A stretch of DNA of 64,000 bases from Streptococcus suis YS56 (lineage in GTDB: Bacteria; Bacillota; Bacilli; Lactobacillales; Streptococcaceae), in assembly GCF_000440115.1 (NCBI RefSeq), contig NZ_ALMY01000013.1:44593-108592 (forward strand). Reading direction: 5' to 3'. This document shows, piece by piece, positions 27,033 through 37,400 of this stretch. The position numbers and the translations under genes were made by a program. The notes below the pieces were generated by a model that was not told where the DNA came from, ran no database searches, and saw nothing but the letters and a program-made list of their open reading frames with translations. Within the stretch, counting starts at the first letter, position 1. Every line of letters begins with the position of its first letter.

Positions 27033-27722
27033 ATGGCTAAGAAAATTTTGATTGCTGGTAAAGAACGCAATCTCTCGCATTTTGTTTCCATGGAATTGCA
27101 GAAAAAAGACTATCTTGTTGATTATGCATCGACAGGGAAAGAGGCTATGTCCTTGGCACATGAAACGGATTTTGACTTGATTCTGATGAGTTTTCAGCTT
27201 TCAGACATGTCCAGTAAGGAATTGGCCACGGAACTGTTAGCGATAAAACCAGCCACGGTCATGATTGTGGTAGTTGAGCCGACAGAAGTTAGTCAATATG
27301 GGGAAGAAGTCCTCTCTTATGCTGTTTCCTACGTAGTGAAGCCCTTCGTCATCAGTGATTTAGTGGAGCAAATCTCTGCGATTTTTCGTGGTCGTGATTT
27401 TATTGACAATAACTGTAAACAGGTTCACATGCATGCGGCCTATCGTGATTTGAAGGTTGATTTTCAAAATCGAACAGTGACTCGAGGTGATGAATTGATT
27501 AATTTGACCCGCCGAGAGTATGATCTGTTGGCGACCTTAATGAATAGCCCAGAGCCTGTTAGTCGAGAACAACTTCTTGAGCGTGTTTGGAAATATGAAG
27601 CGGCTTCTGAGACCAATGTCGTCGATGTATATATTCGCTATCTACGTGGTAAACTGGATTTGCCACATCAAGATTCGTATATTAAAACGGTTCGTGGTGT
27701 CGGATATGCCATGCGCGATTGA
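27033..27722 (+). CDS. ritR: Orphan redox response regulator RitR
   Basis: A 229-residue OmpR-type regulator: a receiver-like domain (1-120), a linker with Cys128, and a winged helix domain (about 130-229) ending in KTVRGVGYAMRD. The receiver lacks the phosphorylation set: the acidic pair after strand one is replaced by GKE, and the phospho-acceptor position 53 is Ser. In S. pneumoniae RitR position 53 is Asn and activation is by oxidation of Cys128, which matches in number here. RitR represses iron uptake and links iron to oxidative stress. No kinase gene is nearby. Its position after gnd is the same as in pneumococcus. Confidence 0.93.
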   Translation: MAKKILIAGKERNLSHFVSMELQKKDYLVDYASTGKEAMSLAHETDFDLILMSFQLSDMSSKELATELLAIKPATVMIVVVEPTEVSQYGEEVLSYAVSYVVKPFVISDLVEQISAIFRGRDFIDNNCKQVHMHAAYRDLKVDFQNRTVTRGDELINLTRREYDLLATLMNSPEPVSREQLLERVWKYEAASETNVVDVYIRYLRGKLDLPHQDSYIKTVRGVGYAMRD

Positions 27723-27733
27723 TTTAGAGTAGA

Positions 27734-27762
27734 GAGGAGGGAAGCTTTCCCTCTTTCTTTTT
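27734..27762 (+). terminator. Terminator of ritR
   Basis: GGAGGGAA pairs with TTTCCCTC around a short loop at about 27737-27755, followed by TTTCTTTTTC. Confidence 0.75.
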
Positions 27763-27811
27763 CTATAAGCGTGTGATAAAATAATAGCCAATAAGTAAGA
27801 ATGGAAAAGTT

Positions 27812-28942
27812 ATGAATACATCATTTAAAGAAAAAGTCATATTGATACTCTTATCTGGAGCGACATTGTTAGCTGTTCTCAACTGGTCAAGTATTTATGG
27901 GGCTATTCAACAATTATTAGGCAGTATGAATTCGCTTTTTATTGGAGCTATTTTTGCCTTCATCCTCAATGTTCCCATGAAAAAATTAGAAGATCAGTTT
28001 GAAAAAATTTCTTTTTTAAAGAAATCCAAGCGGTCTTTGGCAATTGTTGGAGTATTAATTGGATTTGCTTTAATTGTGACAGGACTGGTGGTGATTGTTC
28101 TTCCTACATTGGTGACGACTGTTTCAGAACTGGTTTCGGTTAGTAGCACAGCCATTCCAAAATCGGTAAATGCCCTAACTAATTTTCTTGAATCAAATGG
28201 TCTTTTGTCGGGACAAATCGGAGACCAGATTGCCAGCTTTTTGGATCAGTTGAAGAATTTAACACTTATTTCAAGTTTGGTCACACCGATTTTATCTGGC
28301 TTGGTGTCCAATGTGACGGGGATTTTTTCGAACACTATGACGTTGATAATGGCTTTCTTCTTCACTCTAGCGATTTTAGGGAGCAAGGAACACTTGCAGG
28401 CGATGACGAGAAAGTTCTTGCAGGCTACCTTGCCAGAGAAGGCTGTCAGAGTAGTGAACTATATTGGAGAAGTTATTGTTGATACCTATGACCGATTCTT
28501 GATGAGTCAGATTGTTGAGGCGTGTATTATTGGGACACTTGTCTTTGTTAGTTATTCGCTCTCAGGAATTCCTTATGCCAGCATGGCTGGTATTTTAGCT
28601 GGGGTCCTATCGTTTGTACCTTATATCGGTCCCTTTTCAGCGTGTTTGATTAGCGCTCTCTTTGTGGCGGTACAAAATCCGCTCTTGGCACTCTGGTCTA
28701 TCGTACTCTTCCAGATTCTTCAGTTGATTGAAGGGAATGTGATTTATCCGCGCGTGGTTGGTCAATCAGTTGGTCTTCCTACCCTATTTACTCTGGCTGC
28801 AGCCCTGATTGGTGGTAATTTGTTTGGCCTACTTGGTATGGTCTTCTTTACCCCAATTTTTGCGGTTGTCTACCGCTTGGTTCGTGAATGGGTTGCCAGT
28901 CGATTGAAGAAGCAAGGTGAATTATTGGTAGAAAGTGAGTAA
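27812..28942 (+). CDS. AI-2E (PerM/YdbI-like) family transporter
   Basis: A 376-residue membrane protein with seven to eight helices and the family's long extracytoplasmic segment (about 90-165) between helices two and four. Conserved stretches include GILAGVLSFVPYIGP (about 258-272) and the EGNVIYPRVVG motif (about 300). The family includes TqsA, named for AI-2 export, and sodium/proton antiporters; the substrate here is not known. It is a single-gene unit between two terminators. Confidence 0.87.
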   Translation: MNTSFKEKVILILLSGATLLAVLNWSSIYGAIQQLLGSMNSLFIGAIFAFILNVPMKKLEDQFEKISFLKKSKRSLAIVGVLIGFALIVTGLVVIVLPTLVTTVSELVSVSSTAIPKSVNALTNFLESNGLLSGQIGDQIASFLDQLKNLTLISSLVTPILSGLVSNVTGIFSNTMTLIMAFFFTLAILGSKEHLQAMTRKFLQATLPEKAVRVVNYIGEVIVDTYDRFLMSQIVEACIIGTLVFVSYSLSGIPYASMAGILAGVLSFVPYIGPFSACLISALFVAVQNPLLALWSIVLFQILQLIEGNVIYPRVVGQSVGLPTLFTLAAALIGGNLFGLLGMVFFTPIFAVVYRLVREWVASRLKKQGELLVESE

Positions 28943-28957
28943 TTCTCGCTTTCTTTT
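28931..28957 (+). terminator. Terminator overlapping the transporter stop codon
   Basis: GAAAGTGAG (28931-28939) pairs with CTCGCTTTC (28945-28953) with a wobble. The TAA stop lies in the loop and T follows. Confidence 0.85.
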
Positions 28958-29013
28958 ATTTTTGTCATTTTTATGCTATACTGAAGTGATAAAGTTTATG
29001 TAGGAGAAAGAGT

Positions 29014-29505
29014 ATGCGTTGTCCAAAATGTCAGAGTTTGAAATCAAGTGTCATTGATAGTCGTCAGGCTGAAGATGGCAATACCATCCGTCGTCGTCGT
29101 TCCTGCGATCAATGTGGTCAACGTTTTACCACCTATGAACGGATTGAAGAGAAAACTCTAGTCGTTGTGAAAAAAGACGGAACTAGAGAGCAGTTTTCAC
29201 GTGAAAAGATTTTCAATGGGATTATTCGTTCTGCTCAAAAGCGCCCTGTGTCAACCGATGATATTGATGAAGTGGTGAATCGGATTGAACAGAAGGTTCG
29301 AGCACAAGGTGATAGTGAAATAGAATCCGATGTCATTGGGAATTTGGTAATGGAAGAATTGGTCGAATTGGATGAAATCACCTATGTGCGTTTTGCATCG
29401 GTTTATCGTTCTTTCAAAGATGTTGGAGAGCTAGAAAATTTGCTTAAGCAGATGATTTCCAAAGGAAGTAAGGTAAAACCGGGAAAAAAAGATGAAACCA
29501 AATGA
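29014..29505 (+). CDS. nrdR: Transcriptional repressor NrdR
   Basis: A 163-residue regulator of ribonucleotide reductase genes. It has the N-terminal zinc ribbon (CPKC at 3-6 and CDQCG at 31-35) and an ATP-cone domain (about 46-138) that senses ATP/dATP. The length is typical. It overlaps dnaB by 14 bases, and the nrdR-dnaB-dnaI order is standard in streptococci and links nucleotide supply to replication start. Confidence 0.96.
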   Translation: MRCPKCQSLKSSVIDSRQAEDGNTIRRRRSCDQCGQRFTTYERIEEKTLVVVKKDGTREQFSREKIFNGIIRSAQKRPVSTDDIDEVVNRIEQKVRAQGDSEIESDVIGNLVMEELVELDEITYVRFASVYRSFKDVGELENLLKQMISKGSKVKPGKKDETK

Positions 29506-30643
29506 TTTATTTGCCTATATAAAAATCAGCCCGTTTACACCTGATATTGTCAGTCTTAGCCAATGCTACCAGCCGATTATCGGTTTTGATGCATTAGCGC
29601 TTTATTATTACTTTTATAGTTTTGCCGATCAAGAGCAAGGCCGTTACAAATGGACTGTCATTCTCAATCACATGGATTTTGGGATGCATCGTTTGGAGAA
29701 GGCTCTGGATGTTCTGACTGCCATGGGGCTCCTAGAACTCTATCGTGCAGATGAATTAACAGGTTTGGTGCTACAAGCCCCTCTGACCGTAAAAAGTTTT
29801 CTAGCGAAACCCTTGTATAAGAACTTGTTGGCAAGGAAGATTGGGGAGTCAAGTATGGAGAATCTGCTTGTTTACCTACCCAATCAGGAACAGAATATCT
29901 CAAAAACATTTTCTCAGGTCTTTACAATGGATGGGCAGGCTCCAGTTGTTTTTGAACCGAAACATGATTTTGACTGGTCTGCCTTCAAGGCCTTGATGGC
30001 CAAGGACAAGCTTCTTTTTCAGGATGAAGCTGAGGATATTATTGCGCTTAGTTACATAGCAGAGCAGGCAGAGTGGACCTGGTTGGAAACCTATCGTCAG
30101 GCTAAAGCAACAGCTATTGGACAGACAATCTCGACCAAACGTTTGCAGCAATCACGCCAGTCATTGCCAAAAGAAAACGCCAGCCTCACTGCCCAAGAAC
30201 AAGCTATTGTTCGTGAAGCGAAATCAAAATCCAGCCTAACCTTCCTGTCCTTTATCAAGGAGCAACGGAAGGCAGCGGTGACCGCAACAGAACGAAAATG
30301 TTTGACGGATTTGGCCAATTTGGGTCTGCTTGATGAAGTTATCAATGTCTTGGTTCTCTATACCTTTAACAAGGTGGACTCAGCCAATCTGAATGAAAAA
30401 TACGCAATGAAGCTGGGCAATGATTTTTCCTACAAGGGAATTGGTAGTGCAGAGGCAGCTGTTGTCTATCTCAGGGATTTGAAAGCTGGTCAACCACAAA
30501 GTAGACCCAAGCCAGAAACCAAAACCAATGTGCCTGAGTGGAGTAAGGAAGAGGTTCAACAAGGACAAACGGCGGAAGGTCAAGCTAGATTAGCTGCTCT
30601 TTATCGCGAATTAGAAGAAATGGAAAACAAAGGAGGTAGCTGA
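29492..30643 (+). CDS. dnaB: Replication initiation / membrane attachment protein DnaB
   Basis: A 383-residue helicase-loading cofactor of the Firmicutes DnaB_2 type. It has an N-terminal winged-helix-like domain (about 1-150) and a C-terminal DnaD-like helical domain (about 195-330) with the [14 protein letters not shown] segment. It works with DnaD and DnaI to load the replicative helicase. It starts inside nrdR and its stop overlaps the dnaI start. Confidence 0.92.
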   Translation: MKPNDLFAYIKISPFTPDIVSLSQCYQPIIGFDALALYYYFYSFADQEQGRYKWTVILNHMDFGMHRLEKALDVLTAMGLLELYRADELTGLVLQAPLTVKSFLAKPLYKNLLARKIGESSMENLLVYLPNQEQNISKTFSQVFTMDGQAPVVFEPKHDFDWSAFKALMAKDKLLFQDEAEDIIALSYIAEQAEWTWLETYRQAKATAIGQTISTKRLQQSRQSLPKENASLTAQEQAIVREAKSKSSLTFLSFIKEQRKAAVTATERKCLTDLANLGLLDEVINVLVLYTFNKVDSANLNEKYAMKLGNDFSYKGIGSAEAAVVYLRDLKAGQPQSRPKPETKTNVPEWSKEEVQQGQTAEGQARLAALYRELEEMENKGGS

Positions 30644-31542
30644 TGAAATCAGTTCAAGACAGGTTGTCGCAAACAACCAATCCAAGTCCAAAATCTTATC
30701 AGCAACTCTATAAGGAGATAGTGAATGATCCTGAAGTCGCTGCTTTTATCAAAAAAGAAGGTTTGACCCAGCAGGAAATCACCCTCTCCATTTCTAAGTT
30801 TTTGGAATATATCAGCCAGCGGGGCCTCTTTGTCAAACAGGATGAATCCTATATTGCTAAGGGGTATCAACCAGTTTTGGTTATGAATGAGGGCTACGCG
30901 GATGTTTCCTATCTTGAGACAGAAGAATTGGTCGAATACCGTCGTTTGGAAGCTATCAAGAACCGTATCCAGCTCATTAACATGCCGGCAAGTTTGAAAA
31001 ATGTAACCGTGGCGGATATTGATAAGAGTGATGAAAATCGTGTGGAAGTCATGTTGGCCATTGCGGATTTTGTCAAACGCTTTGAAGAAAAGCCAAAAGG
31101 TCTTTACATCTATGGCAATTTCGGTATTGGTAAAAGTTATTTGATGGCTTATTTAGCCAATTTGTTGTCCAAGACCCATCTTCAATCTACCACCATGCTC
31201 CACTATCCGACCTTTGTTGTCGATATAAAAAATGCCATCAAGGATGGTTCTGTCAAGGAGCGGATTGATGAAATCAAGATGGCTCAGGTCTTGGTGCTAG
31301 ATGACATTGGAGCGGAGCAACATAGTCCGTGGGTACGTGACGATGTTCTGCAGGTCATTCTGCAATACCGTATGCAGGAGAATTTACCGACCTTCTTTAC
31401 GTCCAATTTTTCCCTTGATGATTTGGAGCGTCATTTCGCCTCTGGTAAGTCTGGTGATGAGACCTGGCAGGCCAAACGGGTTATGGAGCGGATTCGCTAT
31501 CTGGCTCGCGATTTGCATTTGAAAGGAAATAACCGCCGATGA
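30643..31542 (+). CDS. dnaI: Primosomal protein / helicase loader DnaI
   Basis: A 299-residue AAA+ ATPase that loads the replicative helicase DnaC onto DNA. The N-terminal helicase-interaction domain (about 1-130) is followed by Walker A GNFGIGKS (about 162-169), Walker B VLVLDDIGAE (about 219-228), sensor I TSNF and an arginine finger near the C-terminus. GGAGG precedes the ATG. The stop overlaps the nitroreductase start by four bases. Confidence 0.95.
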   Translation: MKSVQDRLSQTTNPSPKSYQQLYKEIVNDPEVAAFIKKEGLTQQEITLSISKFLEYISQRGLFVKQDESYIAKGYQPVLVMNEGYADVSYLETEELVEYRRLEAIKNRIQLINMPASLKNVTVADIDKSDENRVEVMLAIADFVKRFEEKPKGLYIYGNFGIGKSYLMAYLANLLSKTHLQSTTMLHYPTFVVDIKNAIKDGSVKERIDEIKMAQVLVLDDIGAEQHSPWVRDDVLQVILQYRMQENLPTFFTSNFSLDDLERHFASGKSGDETWQAKRVMERIRYLARDLHLKGNNRR

Positions 31543-32252
31543 ATGAAACCATTGATTTGATGCTGAACCATACTTCCGTCCGTCGTTTTACGGAAGAGCC
31601 CATTGAGACGGAACATCTGCAAGCTATTATTTCAGCAGGACGAGCTGCATCTAGCTGGAAGAATTTCCAGTCTTATTCCATCATTGTGGTGCAGTCGGAG
31701 GAGAAAAAACAGGCTCTCTACGATTTGGTACCTCAGCCAGCTATCTTGCAGGCTCAGGCCATTCTGGTTTTTGTGGGCGACCATAATCGTGCCAGCAAGG
31801 CGGCTCAACTCCATGGTTCAGACTTTGATGTCAAAGGAACAGAGAATCTCCTGATTTCTTCTGTTGATGCGAGCCTAGCAGGGCAAAACGCCCTCTTGGC
31901 AGCGGAAAGCTTAGGTTACGGTGGCGTCTTTATCGGTATGGTTCGCCATAAGGCCTTGGCAATAGCAGAGCTGTTCAACTTGCCAGATTATACCTATCCA
32001 ATTTTCTGTATTGCCCTGGGTCGACCAGCCCAAAACCATCCTGTCAAACCACGTTTGGCAAGTGAAGTTATTGTTTTCCAAGAAGAATATGTGGAGCAAG
32101 GTGTGGAAGTCATTCAAGCCTACGACCAAGTTCAGACAGACTATGCAGGTGCCCGTCAGACAGAAACCTGGTCGGAGCGTTTGATTGCCCAGTTTGGTCA
32201 GCCAGAGCAGCCTGAAACGAGGGCTCTATTAGAAAAAAATAAATTATTGTAA
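31539..32252 (+). CDS. NADPH-dependent nitroreductase/oxidoreductase (NfrA-like)
   Basis: A 237-residue FMN flavoprotein of the nitroreductase superfamily. It opens with MLNHTSVRRFTEEPIE, the family's FMN-binding start, continues with AGRAASSWKNFQSYS, and has the GYGGVFIGMVR segment (about 126-136). Members reduce nitro compounds, flavins, quinones or disulfides with NADPH; the substrate is not known. It is coupled to dnaI by overlap and lies 18 bases before der. Confidence 0.88.
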   Translation: MNETIDLMLNHTSVRRFTEEPIETEHLQAIISAGRAASSWKNFQSYSIIVVQSEEKKQALYDLVPQPAILQAQAILVFVGDHNRASKAAQLHGSDFDVKGTENLLISSVDASLAGQNALLAAESLGYGGVFIGMVRHKALAIAELFNLPDYTYPIFCIALGRPAQNHPVKPRLASEVIVFQEEYVEQGVEVIQAYDQVQTDYAGARQTETWSERLIAQFGQPEQPETRALLEKNKLL

Positions 32253-32270
32253 ACTAGAAGAGGAGGAGCT

Positions 32271-33581
32271 ATGGCTCTACCAACTATCGCCATCGTTGGA
32301 CGTCCCAATGTTGGTAAATCAACCTTATTTAACCGTATTGCGGGGGAACGTATTTCTATCGTAGAAGACGTTGAAGGTGTGACCCGTGACCGTATTTATG
32401 CTACTGGTGAGTGGCTGAATCGTAAATTTTCCTTGATTGATACAGGCGGTATTGATGATGTGGATGCACCTTTCATGGAGCAAATCAAGCATCAGGCTGA
32501 GATTGCCATGGATGAAGCGGACGTTATCGTCTTTGTCGTATCAGGCAAAGAAGGTGTGACGGATGCTGACGAGTATGTATCGCGTATCCTTTATAAGACA
32601 AACAAACCAGTTATTTTGGTTGTCAATAAAGTCGATAACCCTGAAATGCGTAATGATATCTACGATTTCTATTCACTCGGACTTGGCGATCCTTATCCAG
32701 TATCTTCTGTACATGGTATCGGAACAGGGGATGTCTTGGATGCTATCATTGAAAACCTACCAGCTCAGGAAGTAGAAGAAAATCCAGATATTATCAAGTT
32801 CAGCTTGATTGGTCGTCCAAACGTTGGTAAATCCAGCTTGATTAACGCTATTTTGGGTGAAGAGCGCGTGATTGCTTCGCCTGTTGCTGGAACGACTCGT
32901 GATGCTATTGATACGCACTTTACAGACCCAGAAGGTCAGGAATTTACCATGATTGACACCGCAGGGATGCGCAAGTCTGGTAAGGTCTATGAAAATACGG
33001 AGAAATACTCTGTTATGCGTGCCATGCGTGCCATTGAACGTTCCGATGTCATATTGATGGTTATCAATGCCGAAGAAGGCATTCGTGAGTACGATAAACG
33101 CATCGCTGGTTTTGCCCATGAGGCTGGTAAGGGAATGATTATCGTGGTCAACAAGTGGGACACGCTTGAAAAAGACAACCACACCATGAAGCAGTGGGAA
33201 GATGATATTCGTGACCAGTTCCAGTATTTGTCATACGCACCGATTATCTTTGTGTCAGCCTTGACCAAGCAACGTTTGCACAAATTGCCTGAGATGATCA
33301 AGGCTATTAGTGAAAGCCAAAATACCCGCATTCCGTCGGCTGTTCTTAACGATGTCATCATGGATGCCATTGCCATCAATCCAACACCGACTGATAAAGG
33401 TAAACGCCTCAAGATTTTCTACGCGACACAAGTTGCGACCAAGCCACCAACATTTGTGGTCTTTGTCAACGAAGAAGAGCTCATGCACTTCTCCTATATG
33501 CGTTTCTTGGAAAATCAAATCCGCAAGGCCTTTGTCTTTGAAGGAACACCAATTCATTTGATTGCACGAAAACGGAAGTAA
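32271..33581 (+). CDS. der: Ribosome biogenesis GTPase Der
   Basis: A 436-residue GTPase with two tandem G domains, each with a GRPNVGKS P-loop (about 9-16 and 181-188), DTAG/DTGG switch II motifs and NKVD or NKWD specificity motifs, followed by a KH-like domain (about 350-436). It is essential for 50S subunit maturation. A GGAGGAG site precedes the ATG. A strong terminator follows. Confidence 0.97.
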   Translation: MALPTIAIVGRPNVGKSTLFNRIAGERISIVEDVEGVTRDRIYATGEWLNRKFSLIDTGGIDDVDAPFMEQIKHQAEIAMDEADVIVFVVSGKEGVTDADEYVSRILYKTNKPVILVVNKVDNPEMRNDIYDFYSLGLGDPYPVSSVHGIGTGDVLDAIIENLPAQEVEENPDIIKFSLIGRPNVGKSSLINAILGEERVIASPVAGTTRDAIDTHFTDPEGQEFTMIDTAGMRKSGKVYENTEKYSVMRAMRAIERSDVILMVINAEEGIREYDKRIAGFAHEAGKGMIIVVNKWDTLEKDNHTMKQWEDDIRDQFQYLSYAPIIFVSALTKQRLHKLPEMIKAISESQNTRIPSAVLNDVIMDAIAINPTPTDKGKRLKIFYATQVATKPPTFVVFVNEEELMHFSYMRFLENQIRKAFVFEGTPIHLIARKRK

Positions 33582-33588
33582 GAAATGA

Positions 33589-33611
33589 AAAGAGGGAAAC
33601 CTCTTTTTTCT
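33589..33611 (+). terminator. Terminator of der
   Basis: AAAAGAGG (33589-33596), a GAAA tetraloop, CCTCTTTT (33601-33608) and more T. Confidence 0.92.
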
Positions 33612-33659
33612 TTGCATGCCATGTAAAAAATGCTACAATGAAAAAAAGGAGGTGATTCC

Positions 33660-33998
33660 ATGATAGCGGGCAATGTCATTCTAATGTTGTTTGCATTTCT
33701 AACAGTTCCTGCTCTTCTACTAGTAGACTATGAAGATAAGCAGTACAAGCCCTTTGGTCTTCGTTACTGGTTTGGAGTCTTTGCGTGTATATTGGTATTT
33801 TTAGTGACTCTTTTGGTTTATTTTGTAACCTACGCAGCTGGATCCATCATGGTTTTCAACCATTTTGACAGGTTCTTGGTTGGCATCTTTCTTTTCTTGG
33901 TATTTGGAGCAAGTGTGTTGACGATTCTACTGGCTAGGGCTATCAAAACCTTAATTCGACGAACCAAGTATTACCGACAGGTCGGAAAGGAAGGCTAG
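33660..33998 (+). CDS. Small membrane protein, paralogue of the next gene
   Basis: A 112-residue protein with about three helices. After helix one it has the acidic motif DYEDKQYKPFGLRYWFG, which closely parallels the next gene's motif, so the two are a diverged tandem pair. AAGGAGG precedes the ATG, and the genes are one base apart. No family is recognised. Confidence 0.75.
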   Translation: MIAGNVILMLFAFLTVPALLLVDYEDKQYKPFGLRYWFGVFACILVFLVTLLVYFVTYAAGSIMVFNHFDRFLVGIFLFLVFGASVLTILLARAIKTLIRRTKYYRQVGKEG

Positions 33999-33999
33999 T

Positions 34000-34308
34000 A
34001 TGGAATTTTTTGGTGAGCTGCTAGTGGAGTTTTTGACTGGATTGGCAGACTTCGATGAAAAGAAACACCCTCCCTTTGGAATTCGCTATTGGCTAGGTTG
34101 GTTGGGAGTTCTGATTCATGTCTTACTCCTTGCCTTGCTTACTTGTGTGACTGTCTTCTTTTTCAAGTTTTTCTTGGATGGAAAAGGCTTGATTAACGTA
34201 GTAGTGGCAGTTGTTTTCCTGCTATTTGCTCTATTTTGGTTTTGGAAAAGCGGAAAAACAATCTTGAAAATGTGGCAAGCAACGATTTATTATTTAGCTA
34301 TTCATTAG
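34000..34308 (+). CDS. Small membrane protein, paralogue of the previous gene
   Basis: A 102-residue protein with two to three helices. Its DFDEKKHPPFGIRYWLG motif mirrors the preceding gene's, and its C-terminal helix is followed by a short basic and aromatic tail. It is co-transcribed with its partner and ends in a terminator. Function unknown. Confidence 0.75.
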   Translation: MEFFGELLVEFLTGLADFDEKKHPPFGIRYWLGWLGVLIHVLLLALLTCVTVFFFKFFLDGKGLINVVVAVVFLLFALFWFWKSGKTILKMWQATIYYLAIH

Positions 34309-34310
34309 AG

Positions 34311-34338
34311 ACACCAGTTTACCAGCTGGTGTTTTTTT
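34311..34338 (+). terminator. Terminator of the two-gene membrane protein unit
   Basis: ACACCAG (34311-34317) pairs with CTGGTGT (34326-34332), followed by seven T. Confidence 0.9.
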
Positions 34339-34373
34339 GATACCTATTTAAACAATTCAAATTGAAAATATGC

Positions 34374-34379
34374 TATAAT
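34374..34379 (+). promoter_or_regulatory. Extended -10 box for the SNF2 helicase gene
   Basis: TGC-TATAAT (TATAAT at 34374-34379) with no clear -35 box, about 68 bases before the start. Confidence 0.5.
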
Positions 34380-34447
34380 GAAAAGATAACATTTTAGATA
34401 CATTTTACAGAAGAGCTGATGATTGGTTGAAGGATAAAGGAGTTAGA

Positions 34448-37400
34448 ATGGGTCGCATGATGCCAGGGCGGATTCGCCAAGAAGGAATTGATTTGTACGA
34501 GGCTGGGAAACTGACTGTTCTTCATAGTGAGAATGGAAAGATGGTGCTGGATATTGCTGGTGAGCGCTTCACTTACGGCGATGCAGATAGCGATTTACAG
34601 TGTAGTTGCCAGTTATTTCAAAGTAAGGGCTACTGTCAACACCTAGCTGCCACGGAGTATTTTTTAAAAAATGATGCCTCAGGCAAGGATATGAAGCAGT
34701 CTTTGAAAGAAGATGGTGAACAACATAAGGAAACCGTCCGTCGGACTTATTTTGGCGGTCTCTTTTTAGATGAAATTTTGCGACCAGAACCAGAACTGGG
34801 GCTTAAGTATCAGTTATCAGTTGAAGGGAACTTATTGCCCTATGATCGTCAGATAGATTGGACCTTGAAAATTACCCGCTTGCCAGATACACGTTCGTAC
34901 ATTGTGCGGGACATCGGAGCTTTTTTGCGCATTGTGAAAGCCAACGGTCACTATCAAATAGGGAAAAATTATTATGAGCAAGTTACTTATGAAAATTTTG
35001 ATGAACCAAGTCAGGCTCTCCTGGATTTTCTCTGGGCCTTGGTACCAGAGAAAGTTGGTATAGATTCGGATATTCTTACTCATTTTGGACGACATTTTCG
35101 TCTGCCACAAGCCTATTTTGAGGAGGGGTTGGAGCTGTTAAATCAGCTAGAACATTTTAACTTTTCCTATCAACAGCAGTCCTATTCCTCCTTGATAGTT
35201 CTTCCGTTGACAGGGGAGGAAGGACTCTATCATTTTGAGGTGACCGTTCACACGCAGATGATTGAAATGGTTATTCACGAAAAACCAGTCCGACCTCTTT
35301 TTCATGGGCGTTATCTCTTAGTAAATGGCACGGTTTATAGTGTCAATCGCCATCAAGAACATCTGATTTACCAAATTTCCGAACTTGTTCCAACTGAATC
35401 AGGTTTGAGAAAGGTGCAGGTAGATTTCCCTGACCAAAATCGTTTGGCTTTAAGCTTGCTGGATTTGCAGACAATTGGGACTGTTAAGGCACCTAAACGC
35501 TTCATCATTCATGATTTCAAGCCAGAATTTCATATTCAGATGGAGACAAATGAAAGTTTATCACTCCAATTGGTTTTGGATTTTGATGGACGTAAGGTAA
35601 GGAGTGAGGAGGATTTAGCTCTCCTGCCTTTTGCCAGCCATTTCCAACATTTGGAGAGGGTCTATCAGGCTATTCGTCTAGCTGGCTTTAGGGGGGCATA
35701 TCATGCCCAGAGAGCGGCTCTTAGTCAGCAGGAGCTCTATCCATTTTTCCAACAACAATTGCCTATATTACAAAAAATGGGGCAGGTTTATCTAGCAGAA
35801 AGGCTCCAGGCTTTATATATTGAAGCCAAACCTCAATTAGAAATTGTGCGTAACGGCTCACTTTTGGATATTTCGTTTGACTTATCAGGTATTGAACAAT
35901 CTGAAATCGATCAGGCGATTACAGCCTTGCTGAATCAAGAGGACCACTATACTAGCCCGAGTGGTAAGGTATTTGTTTTTGATGAGGAAACCAAGAAAAT
36001 CAGTCAAACCCTAGTCTATCTGCGGGTCCGTCATGGTAAGGAGGGGCAGGTACAAGTCCATGCTCTTGCCGGTTACCAATTGGCTCAATCCTTGGCACAA
36101 TTTAACCAAGTCAGTTTCTCCAAGGAATTTGAGGAAATGGCAAGCTATCTAGCTCAGCCAGATTTGTTCCCGCTTCCTGATGTGGAAGTAACAACGTCGC
36201 TTAGGGATTATCAGCAGACAGGGCTTAAGTGGTTGACTATGCTGGATACGTATGGTTTTGGTGGAATTTTAGCTGACGACATGGGGCTTGGAAAGACCTT
36301 GCAAACTATTGCCTTTCTGTCCAGTCGAATGACAAAAGATTCCAAAGTTTTAATATTGGCACCTTCCAGCTTGATTTATAACTGGTTAGATGAGTGCAAG
36401 CGGTTTGCTCCAAGTTTAGATGTGGCAGTTGTCCATGGAAACAAGGAACAGCGTGAAGAGATCATTGCCAATGGTCACCAAGTCTTAGTTACCTCCTATC
36501 CATCCTTCAGACAGGATGTCGCGCTCTATAGACAGGAACGCTTTGACTACCTCATTTTAGATGAGGCGCAGGTCATGAAAAATGCCCAATCTAAGATTGC
36601 ACAGCTACTGCGTGAGTTTGAGGTTGGGAATTGCTTTGCCCTCTCAGGTACGCCGATTGAAAACCATTTGACGGAACTCTGGTCCATTTTCCAAATTGTC
36701 TTACCAGGTTTATTGCCAGGCAAACAAGACTTCGGTAAATTAGCAGCCAAGGACATTGCGCGGACCATTCAACCCTTCGTTCTCAGACGTCATAAGGAAG
36801 ACGTTCTTCAGGAATTGCCTGATTTGATAGAAGTCAATGTACTTAATGAACTGACAGATGAACAAAAAGCCATCTACCTAGCCCAGCTTCAACAAATGCG
36901 GACTCAAATAGCTGGCGCAGATGATGCTCAAATCAATCGTAGCAAGATAGAAATCCTATCAGGAATTACTCGCTTACGTCAAATCTGCGATACACCCAGC
37001 CTTTTCATGGAAGAGTTTAGTGGTGAGAGTGGCAAACTTAATAGTTTGAAAGAATTACTCTTGCAGCTAAAAGAAGGTGAACACAGGGTCTTGATATTCT
37101 CCCAATTCAGAAATATGCTGGAAAAAATAGAAGAACAGCTGAAAGAAATTGGGATGACATCCTATACTCTGACTGGTTCAACCCCTGCTAACCAACGCCA
37201 AGACATGACACAGGCCTTCAATGCAGGAAGTCGAGATGCCTTTCTCATTTCCTTGAAAGCAGGTGGCGTTGGCTTGAATTTGACAGGTGCAGACACAGTC
37301 ATCCTAGTCGATCTTTGGTGGAATCCTGCCGTGGAAGCTCAGGCTATCAGTCGGGCTCATCGCATGGGGCAGACTGAAAAGGTTGAATGCTATCGCCTGA

